From positions 62,001 to 126,000 of the forward strand of contig NZ_JAHRED010000004.1 in NCBI RefSeq assembly GCF_019084045.1: a DNA stretch of 64,000 bases. The letters run 5' to 3'. Numbering within the stretch: the first letter of the stretch is position 1; each line of letters starts with the position of its first letter. The position numbers were made by a program, and so were the translations under genes. This stretch comes from Paeniglutamicibacter quisquiliarum (GTDB lineage: Bacteria; Actinomycetota; Actinomycetes; Actinomycetales; Micrococcaceae). Below the pieces are notes generated by a model. It was not told where the DNA came from and searched no databases. It saw nothing but the letters and a program-made list of their open reading frames with translations. Positions 8,825 through 16,538 of the stretch are shown here, piece by piece.

Positions 8825-8866
8825 GAAGGTGCGCGTGCGGAACAGGTTTTCCGCACGCGCACCTTC
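8825..8866 (+). terminator. Strong hairpin after the monooxygenase
   Basis: An 18-bp perfect stem (8825-8842 with 8849-8866) with a 6-base loop, followed by CTCTTTCC. It has no long T-run. Confidence 0.7.
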
Positions 8867-8957
8867 CTCTTTCCAAGTCCGTAAGGCCTTCACGGGAGGC
8901 ATCTTCCGCCTCCGCGCGCCGACTGGCCAAACGGCTCCACCCGATGCACAATCAGGC

Positions 8958-9800
8958 ATGGCTGCAAACATGAATACCATCCAGGGGCTTTCGCAGGGCC
9001 AGGAAACACTGCGTTACCTGCGGCTCATGCTGCTGGTCGTCCCGTTGCTCCTTGTGGTTGCCATCCTTGTCTACGGGCTGACGACCGGGCGGGTCGAGGA
9101 CTCGATCAGCTCCTACTACCTCGGGCCCGCCAGGGACCTCTTCGTCGCGATGCTGGTGACCATCGGAGTCTTGCTGGTCGTCTACAAGGGCCCGCCGCTG
9201 GAGAATTACGCGCTCAACCTCGCCGGCTTTTACGCGGTGTTCGTGGCCCTCGTGCCCACCCGGCTGGACGAAACCCTCGCCGGGCTCGCGCCCGCCGATC
9301 GCGAGGCGCTGGTTCGCTCCATTCAGGTCGCCGTCATTGCGGTGGTTGTCGTTGCGGCGGTCTTCATGTGGCTCGACTGGAAGACCATGACCTGGGCACC
9401 GGCGATTCTGCTGCAAAGCGGGTGGACGCGGGCCCTGACAATGGCGAGCTCGGTCCTGCTGGCGGGATTCCTGGCGCTGCTGGCGTGGCGGACGTGGGAG
9501 GGCAAGGAGTTCGTGGGCGTCCACCTTGCTGCAACACTGCTGCTGATCGGCAGCATGGCCATCGCGATCGCCAGTCACCTGGGCAGCGACCGGCTGGGAA
9601 GCACCGACACCAGTGGCGGGCGCGGGCGCCACTATGGCGGGCTGCTGGTCCTCATGGTTCTCGGTGTCGTCGCGTGGCCGGTGCTCTCGGCCGTCGGGAT
9701 CAGGCAGGCGGCCTTTCTGGTCGAATGGTATGAGATCGCGTTGTTTGCCTACTTCTGGTATCTCGAATCACGGAGGATGTGGACTCCGGACGCCGAGTAG
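8958..9800 (+). CDS. Polytopic membrane protein of unknown function
   Basis: A 280-residue protein with about eight hydrophobic helices. After the first helix it shows S-I-S-S-Y-Y-L-G-P-A-R-D-L-F-V, reminiscent of DUF998-like membrane proteins, but I cannot place it firmly. A conserved-looking V-P-T-R-L-D-E-T loop lies near residue 105. The ATG at 8958 (M-A-A-N-M-N-T) is used; a second ATG at 8970 is possible. It stands alone after a strong terminator. No function is assigned. Confidence 0.75.
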   Translation: MAANMNTIQGLSQGQETLRYLRLMLLVVPLLLVVAILVYGLTTGRVEDSISSYYLGPARDLFVAMLVTIGVLLVVYKGPPLENYALNLAGFYAVFVALVPTRLDETLAGLAPADREALVRSIQVAVIAVVVVAAVFMWLDWKTMTWAPAILLQSGWTRALTMASSVLLAGFLALLAWRTWEGKEFVGVHLAATLLLIGSMAIAIASHLGSDRLGSTDTSGGRGRHYGGLLVLMVLGVVAWPVLSAVGIRQAAFLVEWYEIALFAYFWYLESRRMWTPDAE

Positions 9801-9899
9801 CTCGGAGGCCGATGGCGGCAGCCGGAGCAGCGTTTCCCGCGCGGCCGGATAGTTGATCGCCGCGAGATTCCCGCCGGGGGGGGACGAGCGCGGTTCGGC

Positions 9900-10127
9900 T
9901 CAGAACCGCCCGGCGACGACCTGGGATAGCTGGATCCAGGCGCGCTCGCGGTTCGCGCGCAGCTGTTCCTCCTGCAGCGGCGAGGTGCGCCAGAGAGTGG
10001 CGGCCATGCGGTGCCGCGGGGCGGCATGTGCAGCGGATCGCGCCGTCCTCCTGCGGGCCAGGTGCCTGCCCTTGGCAGGATTGTCGAAGAGTGGTCGGGC
10101 AGTGAATGTATCGGTTGAGATGCTCAT
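9900..10127 (-). CDS. Small conserved-looking basic protein, unknown function
   Basis: A 75-residue, strongly basic, soluble protein (R-R-R-T-A-R, R-A-N-R-E-R-A-W) starting M-S-I-S-T-D-T-F. It is transcribed divergently from the DUF5937/ArsR regulator with 93 bases between starts, so that regulator may control it. I do not recognise a domain. The frame extends upstream to 10166, but the inner ATG at 10127 looks like the natural N-terminus. Confidence 0.5.
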   Translation of the reverse strand: MSISTDTFTARPLFDNPAKGRHLARRRTARSAAHAAPRHRMAATLWRTSPLQEEQLRANRERAWIQLSQVVAGRF

Positions 10128-10220
10128 GCGTCCATCCTGAAACCGCCGGCGCCGATCGGCCACCATTCGGGTATTTCCGAATCCTTACCCCGGGACGTCC
10201 GCGAGCCTAGACTGATTGAC

Positions 10221-11210
10221 ATGCAGATCAGCCTGTCGGCCGAGGACCTGACCCGGGTGCGATTCACCATCTCGCCCCTGTGGGAAACGGTCACCAGCGT
10301 GCGTGCCCTCCAGCTGGGCACCCGGATGCACCGACCCTGGATCAGCGATGCCACCAGACGCATTCTTGCCTCGCGCGATCCGCAGAAACAGGACCATCTG
10401 CGGTTGCTGACAACGTTGATCCGCCCCACCGGCTACATCGCCGATTCCCTGACCCCCACTCCCCTGCGGCAGGACACCTTCGAGGCTGGCCTCGCCGCGG
10501 TTGGCGCCGTTCCTCCGGAGTTGTGGGTCCGCGACCTCGACTACCTGTTCGCCACCGGGTTGGAAGAAAACCGCATGAAAACGGTGCGGGCAATCCGTGA
10601 CGATCCGGTATCCGAAATCGCGCGCATCGTTGCGGCCCTGCGCTGGTACTGGGAAACCGCCGTTGAGCCGTTTTGGCCGCGACTGCGCGCCATGCTGCTG
10701 GCGGACCTTGATTACAGGCTGGCCCTGTTGGCCGAGCACGGCATCCACCAGGTCTTCAACACCTTGCACCCCAATGTGCGCCTGACGCCCGACGGCATCG
10801 AGGTCACCGCCAACTGCGACGGCAGCCACCACGCCTCCCCGGGCAACGGGCTGATCCTGGTTCCCAGCGCATTCGTCTGGCCGCGCACCCTGGTGCTGGA
10901 CGTCGATCCGTTTGTCCCCACGCTGACCTACGCCCCGCGCGGCGTCGGCCGGCTCTGGGAAAACACCCGCGAGGTCAAGGACTCCCCGGTGGCACAGCTG
11001 CTCGGGCACACTCGGGCACAGATCCTGGCCCAGCTCGACCTGCCCATGACCACCACCCAGCTGGCCTGCGTCCTGGACCTGGCCGCGGGAACCGTCAACG
11101 GGCACCTGAAAGTGATGGCCGCCTCCGGTCTCACCGACACCATCCGTGCGGGCCGCGAGGTCTTCTACCGGCGCGCCGGCCTGGGCGAGGACCTGCTCGC
11201 CCGCGCGTAG
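10221..11210 (+). CDS. DUF5937/ArsR-type transcriptional regulator
   Basis: A 329-residue protein of the actinobacterial type that joins a long N-terminal effector-like region (DUF5937) to a C-terminal ArsR winged helix. The helix-turn-helix is near residues 275-325 (T-T-T-Q-L-A-C-V-L-D-L, then G-T-V-N-G-H-L-K-V-M, then A-G-R-E-V-F-Y-R). The upstream region holds L-R-W-Y-W-E-T and P-R-G-V-G-R-L-W-E, common in this family. No ArsR metal-binding cysteine motif is visible, so the ligand is unlikely to be a thiophilic metal. It is divergent from the small gene at 9900-10127. Confidence 0.85.
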   Translation: MQISLSAEDLTRVRFTISPLWETVTSVRALQLGTRMHRPWISDATRRILASRDPQKQDHLRLLTTLIRPTGYIADSLTPTPLRQDTFEAGLAAVGAVPPELWVRDLDYLFATGLEENRMKTVRAIRDDPVSEIARIVAALRWYWETAVEPFWPRLRAMLLADLDYRLALLAEHGIHQVFNTLHPNVRLTPDGIEVTANCDGSHHASPGNGLILVPSAFVWPRTLVLDVDPFVPTLTYAPRGVGRLWENTREVKDSPVAQLLGHTRAQILAQLDLPMTTTQLACVLDLAAGTVNGHLKVMAASGLTDTIRAGREVFYRRAGLGEDLLARA

Positions 11211-11258
11211 CCCCGCCGCAACGCCCTCACTGTCCCCGCGGCTGGGTAGGGTCGGGTC

Positions 11259-11633
11259 ATGATCGATTTCAACAACGCCTCCGTGTTCAAGCTCAGCCCC
11301 TGCAACCCCGAGGACGTCGCGGGGGAGGTGACTCCCCTCTTTGTCCAGGGCGAGGAGCTGCTGGCCGCCTTCAAGGGCGTGCGCGACTACGTGGTTTTCA
11401 CCAACAAGCGGCTCGTCGCGGTGAACATCCAGGGCCTCACGGGCAAGAAGCGCGACTACACGTCGCTGCCGTATTCCAAGGTCCAGTCGTTCTCCGTGGA
11501 AACCGCCGGAACCTTCGATCTCGACGCCGAGCTGGATTTGTGGTTCAGCGGCCTGGGCAAGGTCCGCCTGGAGTTCAAGGGAAAGGTGGACGTGCGCGCC
11601 CTCTCGCAGCTCGTCGCCTCCCACGTCCTCTAA
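11259..11633 (+). CDS. Bacterial PH-domain protein (bPH_1 type)
   Basis: A 124-residue single-domain protein of the bacterial pleckstrin-homology family. It shows the typical strand pattern E-E-L-L-A-A-F-K-G-V-R-D-Y-V-V-F-T-N-K-R-L-V and Y-S-K-V-Q-S-F-S-V-E-T-A-G-T-F, ending in a helix (R-A-L-S-Q-L-V-A). Known bPH_1 proteins form ring-shaped oligomers; their cellular role is poorly defined. It starts at ATG 11259 and is followed directly by a long bidirectional terminator shared with the convergent permease pseudogene. Confidence 0.88.
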   Translation: MIDFNNASVFKLSPCNPEDVAGEVTPLFVQGEELLAAFKGVRDYVVFTNKRLVAVNIQGLTGKKRDYTSLPYSKVQSFSVETAGTFDLDAELDLWFSGLGKVRLEFKGKVDVRALSQLVASHVL

Positions 11634-11642
11634 GCCAACAAC

Positions 11643-11698
11643 AGCCGGAAAGGCCTCGGGGCCACCCTTTTGGGGGCGGCCCCGAGGCCTTTCCGGCT
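11643..11698. terminator. Bidirectional terminator between convergent genes
   Basis: A perfect 21-bp stem (11643-11663 with 11678-11698) with a 14-base loop lies between the ends of the PH-domain gene and the cycA pseudogene. Confidence 0.8.
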
Positions 11699-11724
11699 AA
11701 GCTGGCGCCCGGTGGCGCCCGGCG

Positions 11725-13183
11725 TCATCGCCCGGCAGGCTCCTTCAGCTCCGCCTCGACGGTCGGGCCGGCGTTGAACGACGCGGCGAGCATGCGCTCC
11801 TGGGCGACCTTGGCTCCGTGCATGGCACGCAGCTCGGCGTGCTTCGGCTTGCTGCGCAGGATCGCGTAGCCGATCCCCAGTCCCACAAACCAGATCGGGG
11901 TGAAGAGCAACGCGGAGAAGGTGTCGGCCTGCGTGGTCAATGCCCAGAGGATGAAGCCGAAGAAGGCCAGCACCACGTAGGGCATGAACGTTCCGCCGGG
12001 CATCTTGAACTTGCTGGCCGCGTGCAGTTGCGGGCGGCGCTTGCGGTAGACCAGGTAGCTGATCAGGATGATCGACCAGACGAACATGAAGCACAGGGCC
12101 GAGATGGTCGTGACCAGGGTGAACGCCTCGGCCACGCCGCCCTCTGCGTAAAGCAGCGCCACGCCGGCGAGCAGGAACATGCAGGAGAACAGCAGCGCGT
12201 TGCGTGGGACCTTGGTGCGGGAGAGCTTCGCGAAACCCTTGGGGGCGTCGCCTTCCTCGGCCAGCCCGTGCATCATGCGGGAGGTCGAGTAGATCCCTGA
12301 ATTCGCGCTGGAGGTCGCGGAGGTGAGCACCACGAAGTTGATCACGCCTGCCGCACCGGCCAGGCCGGCCATGGCGAACATGCCCACGAAGGGGGATTCC
12401 GCGGCGCTGAACAGCTTCCACGGCTGCACCGCCATGAGGATGACCAGGGCACCGACGTAGAAGAAGAGGATGCGGACCGGGATGGAGTTGATCGCCTTGG
12501 GCAGGGTCTTCTCCGGGTCCTTGGTCTCGGCGGCGGTGGTGCCCACCAGCTCGATGCCGACGAATGCGAACACGGCGATCTGGAAGCCGGCGACGAAGCC
12601 CATGAAGCCGGTCGGGAACATCCCGCCGTCGCTCCAGAGGTTCGCGAAGGAGGCGGTGGCGCCGTTGTTTTCGAATCCGACGACGATCAGTGCGCCGATG
12701 GCGACGATCTTGACCAGGGCGAACCAGAACTCGGTTTCGCCGAAGTTCTTAACGCTCGGCAAGTTGAGCGCCACGAGCAGCAGGATGCAGGCCACGGCGG
12801 GGATCCACAGCGGCAGGTCCTTCCACCAGAACGCCACATAGTGGGAGATCGCCACGACGTCGGCGATGCCGGTGACCACCCAGCAGAACCAGTAGGTCCA
12901 GCCGGTGAAGTGCGGCCCACGGGCCCAGGATGTCCCCGGCGAAGTCGGAGAAGTTCTTTTAGTTGGTGTTGCTCAGCAGCAATTCGCCCATCGCGCGCAT
13001 CACGAAGAAAAGCATGAAGCCGATGATCATGTACACGAAGATGACAGACGGCCCGGCCACCGCAATGGTCTTTCCGGAGCCCATGAACAGGCCGGTGCCG
13101 ATGGCCCCGCCGATCGCGATCAGTTGGATGTGGCGGTTGGAGAGCCCACGTTCGAGGTGGGGCGCGGAACTGTTCTTGCTCAT
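11725..13183 (-). pseudogene. cycA: cycA-type D-serine/D-alanine/glycine permease, broken by a stop and a frameshift
   Basis: The two intact pieces together match the CycA amino-acid permease along its length. The N-terminal piece (ATG 13183) runs from residues like H-I-Q-L-I-A-I-G-G-A-I-G-T-G-L-F-M-G-S-G-K-T to A-M-G-E-L-L-L-S-N-T-N and meets TAA at 12959-12961, where homologues have Tyr (TAC to TAA). About 40 bases further on, near 12914-12917, two bases are missing (G-P-W-A-A then out of frame). The C-terminal piece resumes with V-V-T-G-I-A-D-V-V-A-I and runs ~380 residues to the TGA at 11725. Both lesions lie in the loop and helix after membrane segment 2. The remainder looks well preserved, so decay is recent or these are sequence errors. 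A tandem glycine riboswitch lies upstream, which fits a glycine carrier. Confidence 0.85.
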
Positions 13184-13238
13184 GCTGTTGCCTTCCAGAT
13201 TGGTGCCGGTGCTTCGGTGGCGTGCCATTGACGACTCC

Positions 13239-13445
13239 CTAACGGATGTCGCCGACGGTGGCGAGGCCCTGGAGTGGGGCCTTCACGGTGTTCTCCGAGG
13301 CAACCATTCCCAAGCCGGCGCACTTGCAGGAGGGCCATTCGGCGCGGCGCACGGCAAGCCGGTGATTCCGCTGCGCGGATTCACGGGACAGGCCGGCGGG
13401 CGCGCCGAAGGGCGACCGGGCAGTGGCGTGGGTGGTTGGCGTCAT
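13239..13445 (-). CDS. Possible small ORF between riboswitch and permease
   Basis: A 68-residue frame starting at ATG 13445 with GGGAG seven bases upstream, ending 56 bases before the permease start. It has no recognisable domain; one C-K-C pair is present. It could be a leader or coupling peptide, a remnant, or chance. Its place between the aptamers and cycA means the riboswitch would control it first. Confidence 0.3.
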   Translation of the reverse strand: MTPTTHATARSPFGAPAGLSRESAQRNHRLAVRRAEWPSCKCAGLGMVASENTVKAPLQGLATVGDIR

Positions 13446-13504
13446 GGAGGAACTCCCGAATCGAGCGCGGCACAGGCCGCACTGTTCTTGGATCCTCCCC
13501 AATC

Positions 13505-13695
13505 TGTTGACGTACCTGAGAGTTTCCATCCCGGCCCGCAAGGGGTCGGGACTTGCTCCTTCGGTGAGCACGAACGTAACCGTGCTTCTTTCCAGATTCG
13601 CCTCTTCGTGGCGGTACGGGTGCCTGAGAGTTTCCTGGGGAGGAATTGCTCCTACGGCGCCCGTCCATGGTGTGAACGGGACTCTCCCGCCACGC
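13505..13695 (-). ncRNA. Tandem glycine riboswitch
   Basis: Read on the minus strand, two gcvT-type glycine aptamers follow one another. The first (about 13695-13622) has GGGAGAGTCCCG, then GCGCCGTAGGAGCAA, then GGAAACTCTCAGGCACC. The second (about 13615-13505) has CTCACCGAAGGAGCAA and GGAAACTCTCAGGTACG. The paired conserved cores and the short linker are the hallmark of cooperative tandem glycine switches, which usually turn genes on when glycine is plentiful. A small hairpin (13466-13484) just downstream could be part of the expression platform. The controlled gene is the glycine permease, now broken. Confidence 0.95.
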
Positions 13696-13712
13696 GTCAA
13701 CGGCGATTTTGT

Positions 13713-13728
13713 TGTGACTGCTGTCACA
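13713..13728. promoter_or_regulatory. CRP/GlxR-type site upstream of the riboswitch
   Basis: TGTGACTGCTGTCACA is an exact TGTGA-N6-TCACA dyad, extended one base each side. It lies about 18 bases upstream of the riboswitch 5' end, so it overlaps the expected promoter. This is the binding form of cAMP receptor-type regulators in Actinobacteria. Confidence 0.65.
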
Positions 13729-13773
13729 ATCTACGTGAAAGTTCTCCCGTGGTGCAAACCGCAGAAACTTTCA

Positions 13774-13944
13774 TTACAGCGCAGGGTCGAAAAATGTCAT
13801 TCTGACGTGGGCCGGGTACGCCAACGGGGATTCGTCATCTTCATGGGCGAGGCCGACGGCGCGGTCCTTGACGGATTCCTTGATGGTTGCGACCGCCGCA
13901 CCGGCGGAATCGGGCGCTGCTTGCGGCCTGGTTGTCTGTGTCAT
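13774..13944 (-). CDS. Small hypothetical protein
   Basis: A 56-residue frame from ATG 13944, starting M-T-Q-T-T-R-P-Q and containing T-I-K-E-S-V-K-D-R-A-V-G-L-A-H-E-D-D-E-S-P-L. It is acidic at its centre, with no membrane segment or domain that I recognise. It lies upstream of, and on the same strand as, the riboswitch, but is separated from it by the CRP-type site. Low confidence that it is expressed. Confidence 0.35.
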   Translation of the reverse strand: MTQTTRPQAAPDSAGAAVATIKESVKDRAVGLAHEDDESPLAYPAHVRMTFFDPAL

Positions 13945-14326
13945 GTGTGCCACGCTAACAACCCGGAATGCCGGGCCATTTTCGTTCGCGTTTCCGCCCT
14001 GTAACGGTCGTCCAGCACGTGTTTCGTGCACGTTTCACGAGACGGCGATCCTCAAGAAGAAGAGTTCCACGTGGGCGGACACAAAAGGACCGTCTCCGGG
14101 GAATGTCGGCTCCGTCCCCTCAGGCGGGCAGCCGGGACACCGCGTCGTTCGCTTCGGTTACCTACGTATCGTAGGGTCTTTCTCATCGACGTGGTTTGGT
14201 AAGTCATAGGTGGAGCCGCCTCGGTCAACGGGGCGCAATGATCGCGCCATCCTCGGAACCGAGCGCAAGATACCTCCAAGAGACGAGGCCCAAACCCTGT
14301 TCACCTCCGTGTGCTTGGCTAAGTAC
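13945..14326. other. Intergenic region with a short dyad
   Basis: About 380 bases without a convincing gene and less G+C rich than the flanks. A perfect dyad CCTACG-TAT-CGTAGG at 14161-14175 resembles TetR-type half-site architecture and lies about 150 bases before the OGG-fold gene. I see nothing else. Confidence 0.5.
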
Positions 14327-15205
14327 ATGACAGTCCCCGAAGTCCTGATCCAGACCTTTCACCGCTGGGATCTCGCTGGCCGACCAACGCAGGCCCAATC
14401 ACGCTGGAACACCGAATCTTGGTCCCGGCATCTCCCTGAATATGCGTCATTCCTGGCGTCCTTAGGAACAGACCGCATGGACCGAACTCAGGCCATCGCG
14501 GCGGCCCCGGATGTCGTCGACGAGGACACAGCGGTGCAGGTCTTCTTGCTCTCGATGCTCTGGGGATATGGTCCCGTCGGATACGGACCGTTTCGGACTC
14601 GACGAGTCCTAGAGCGCGCCGAGGCAAAATCAGAGCTCCTTGAGGTAGCTCAGGAAGCGAAGCAAGCTGGCGGTCTCGCTGCCTTCGAACTGATCGCCGA
14701 CCGTCGGCGACAGTCCCGCTCCTATTTGAAATGGCTTGGACCCGCGTTCGGGACGAAATACATCTATTTTCTTACCGCGCAAGACACAAAACACCGGCCA
14801 GCACCGGTAATGGATGCCGTCGTGTACCGGTGGTTCCGGACCCATGTACCGAATCGCCCGCTGATCGTCGATTTCTGGCATGCCCCGAGCTACCGCATGT
14901 TTCTGGAGAGTCTCAATGAATGGTCTGCCGGACTCGGTGGCGAACCGGGTCAAGAGCTACGCGTCGACGACGTCGAGTACCTAATCTTCGCGGAGGGCAA
15001 CCGGTTCGAGGACAATGCGGAATGGCGGGAGTCTTGGGACGCGGAACAACGCGTACTTCAGCTCCCCCTGCTCTTCGACCAGTTGCGTTCACAGGCCGGC
15101 GCGGGCACTCAACCGGAACGCGCAAACCAGCTCATTTCCGAGCTCGAGTCACTTTTCAACCCCGCGGATGACACTGAAGAGGGCCGCACGCCCTACGTCT
15201 TGTAG
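14327..15205 (+). CDS. OGG-fold (HhH-GPD-like) DNA glycosylase-type protein
   Basis: A 292-residue protein resembling the bacterial '8-oxoguanine DNA glycosylase OGG fold' family. It has L-W-G-Y-G-P-V-G-Y-G-P-F-R (about residues 79-90) and L-G-P-A-F-G-T-K-Y-I-Y-F (137-148). Lys144 in the G-T-K loop and Asp163 in P-V-M-D are 19 residues apart, the same spacing as the catalytic Lys and Asp of OGG1. I infer a base-excision active site, although the target base is unknown. Codon choice is less G/C-biased than in neighbouring genes, and the gene stands alone between non-coding stretches, hinting at horizontal origin. The start ATG 14327 is chosen because sequence upstream looks non-coding. Confidence 0.7.
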   Translation: MTVPEVLIQTFHRWDLAGRPTQAQSRWNTESWSRHLPEYASFLASLGTDRMDRTQAIAAAPDVVDEDTAVQVFLLSMLWGYGPVGYGPFRTRRVLERAEAKSELLEVAQEAKQAGGLAAFELIADRRRQSRSYLKWLGPAFGTKYIYFLTAQDTKHRPAPVMDAVVYRWFRTHVPNRPLIVDFWHAPSYRMFLESLNEWSAGLGGEPGQELRVDDVEYLIFAEGNRFEDNAEWRESWDAEQRVLQLPLLFDQLRSQAGAGTQPERANQLISELESLFNPADDTEEGRTPYVL

Positions 15206-15265
15206 AGCAATGCACAGGGCACCGCTCCGCCGGCGCGAGGTGGGCGTACCTGCTGGGGGCTTCCG

Positions 15266-16492
15266 CTACCAGGCGTCGCGCGGGCTCAGCCGGGCCGCCG
15301 CCATGGATGCACCCAGGATGATGGTGCGCATGAAGCGCTCGGCCGCCTCGATGAGCAGGCGCTCCCCGTCGTCCACGGCCTCCTGCAGGGTCATCGGGAT
15401 CGGGACGATGGAGGCGATCGCGTCGATCCCGATGTCGTGGACGTCGCGGCAGCCCTTGCCCAGCGTCCCGGCCAGCGCCATCACGGGCACCCCGTGCAGC
15501 GCCGCGCGGCGCGCGACCTCGGCGGGGACCTTGCCCCGGGGCGTCTGGAAGTCGATGGCCCCTTCGGCGGTGATCACCAGGTCCGCGCCGCGCAGCAGCC
15601 CGTCCAGGTCGATGCCGGCCAGGCCGGAGTCCAGGATCGCCTCGAAGCGCGGCATCAGCACCGCCCCGAGGGCGGCAAGCCCGGCGCCGAGCCCGCCGGA
15701 GGCGCCGGTTCCCGGGGCGTTCGCGAAGTCGGTGTCCCGGGCGGAGTCCAGGGCATCGCGGCGGAGCACCGCCGCCCAGTGCTCGAATCCGGCGGACATG
15801 GCCTCGACCTGCTCGGGGGTGGCGCCCTTCTGCGGGCCGAAGACGCGGGCCACCCCGCGCTTTCCGGTGAGCACGTTGTGCTGGTTTAGGGCCAGGGTGA
15901 TTTCCACGGTGCCCGCGGCAATGGCCGGGTGCAGTCCGGCCAAATCCAGCCGGTCGATGCGCGACAGGTGGTTGCCGCCGGCCGGGACCTCGCGCCCGGC
16001 GGCGTCAAGGATCCGCACGCCGAGTCCCTGCAGCGCGCCCATGCCGCCGTCGGAGGTTCCGGAGTCGCCGCAGCCGACGAGCACCTTCTGCGCGCCGGCA
16101 TCGATCGCCGCGGCGATGAGTTCGCCGACGCCGCGGCTGGTGGTCACCCCGGGGTCGCGCTGGTCGCGCGGGACCAGGCGCAGCCCGGCGGCCGCGGCCA
16201 TCTCGACCACGGCCGTGCCGGCGGCCTCGCCCCCAAGCATCGCGTAGTGGGAGTCGACCGGTTCCCCGACGGGGCCGGTGACCCGGGCCGGGACCAGCCT
16301 GCCGCCGGTGGCGCAGGCGAGGGTCTCGGCGGTGCCTTCCCCTCCGTCGGCGATCGGGACGGCCTTGACCACCGCGCCGGGCAGGGCGCGGCGGACGCCG
16401 GCGCCGATGGCCTGGGCGACGGCGGCGGCGTCGAGGGATTCCTTGAATCCGGAGGGGGCAACGAGGATGCGGCGGGGCAGGGCGTTGGACAT
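15266..16492 (-). CDS. Glycerate kinase (GarK/GlxK type)
   Basis: A 408-residue member of glycerate kinase family 1. It opens with V-A-P-S-G-F-K-E-S-L-D-A, has the P-I-A-D-G-G-E-G-T motif, G-C-G-D-S-G-T-S-D-G-G-M-G, F-G-P-Q-K-G-A-T and G-A-S-G-G-L-G-A-G, and ends near D-L-V-I-T-A-E-G-A-I-D. It phosphorylates D-glycerate with ATP; family members mostly yield 2-phosphoglycerate. It is last in a minus-strand operon after an SLC13 carrier and a sensor kinase. I infer that the carrier brings in glycerate or a related acid that this enzyme commits to glycolysis. Confidence 0.92.
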   Translation of the reverse strand: MSNALPRRILVAPSGFKESLDAAAVAQAIGAGVRRALPGAVVKAVPIADGGEGTAETLACATGGRLVPARVTGPVGEPVDSHYAMLGGEAAGTAVVEMAAAAGLRLVPRDQRDPGVTTSRGVGELIAAAIDAGAQKVLVGCGDSGTSDGGMGALQGLGVRILDAAGREVPAGGNHLSRIDRLDLAGLHPAIAAGTVEITLALNQHNVLTGKRGVARVFGPQKGATPEQVEAMSAGFEHWAAVLRRDALDSARDTDFANAPGTGASGGLGAGLAALGAVLMPRFEAILDSGLAGIDLDGLLRGADLVITAEGAIDFQTPRGKVPAEVARRAALHGVPVMALAGTLGKGCRDVHDIGIDAIASIVPIPMTLQEAVDDGERLLIEAAERFMRTIILGASMAAARLSPRDAW

Positions 16493-16538
16493 GGTGGTTC
16501 CTTAACTATTGGGGAAGGTATTGGGGGTGGGTGTGTGG

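Noticed and set aside
9870-9890. G-run near 9876
   Set aside because: A homopolymer stretch in a short intergenic gap with no partner or motif. It is more likely chance, or an assembly-sensitive spot.
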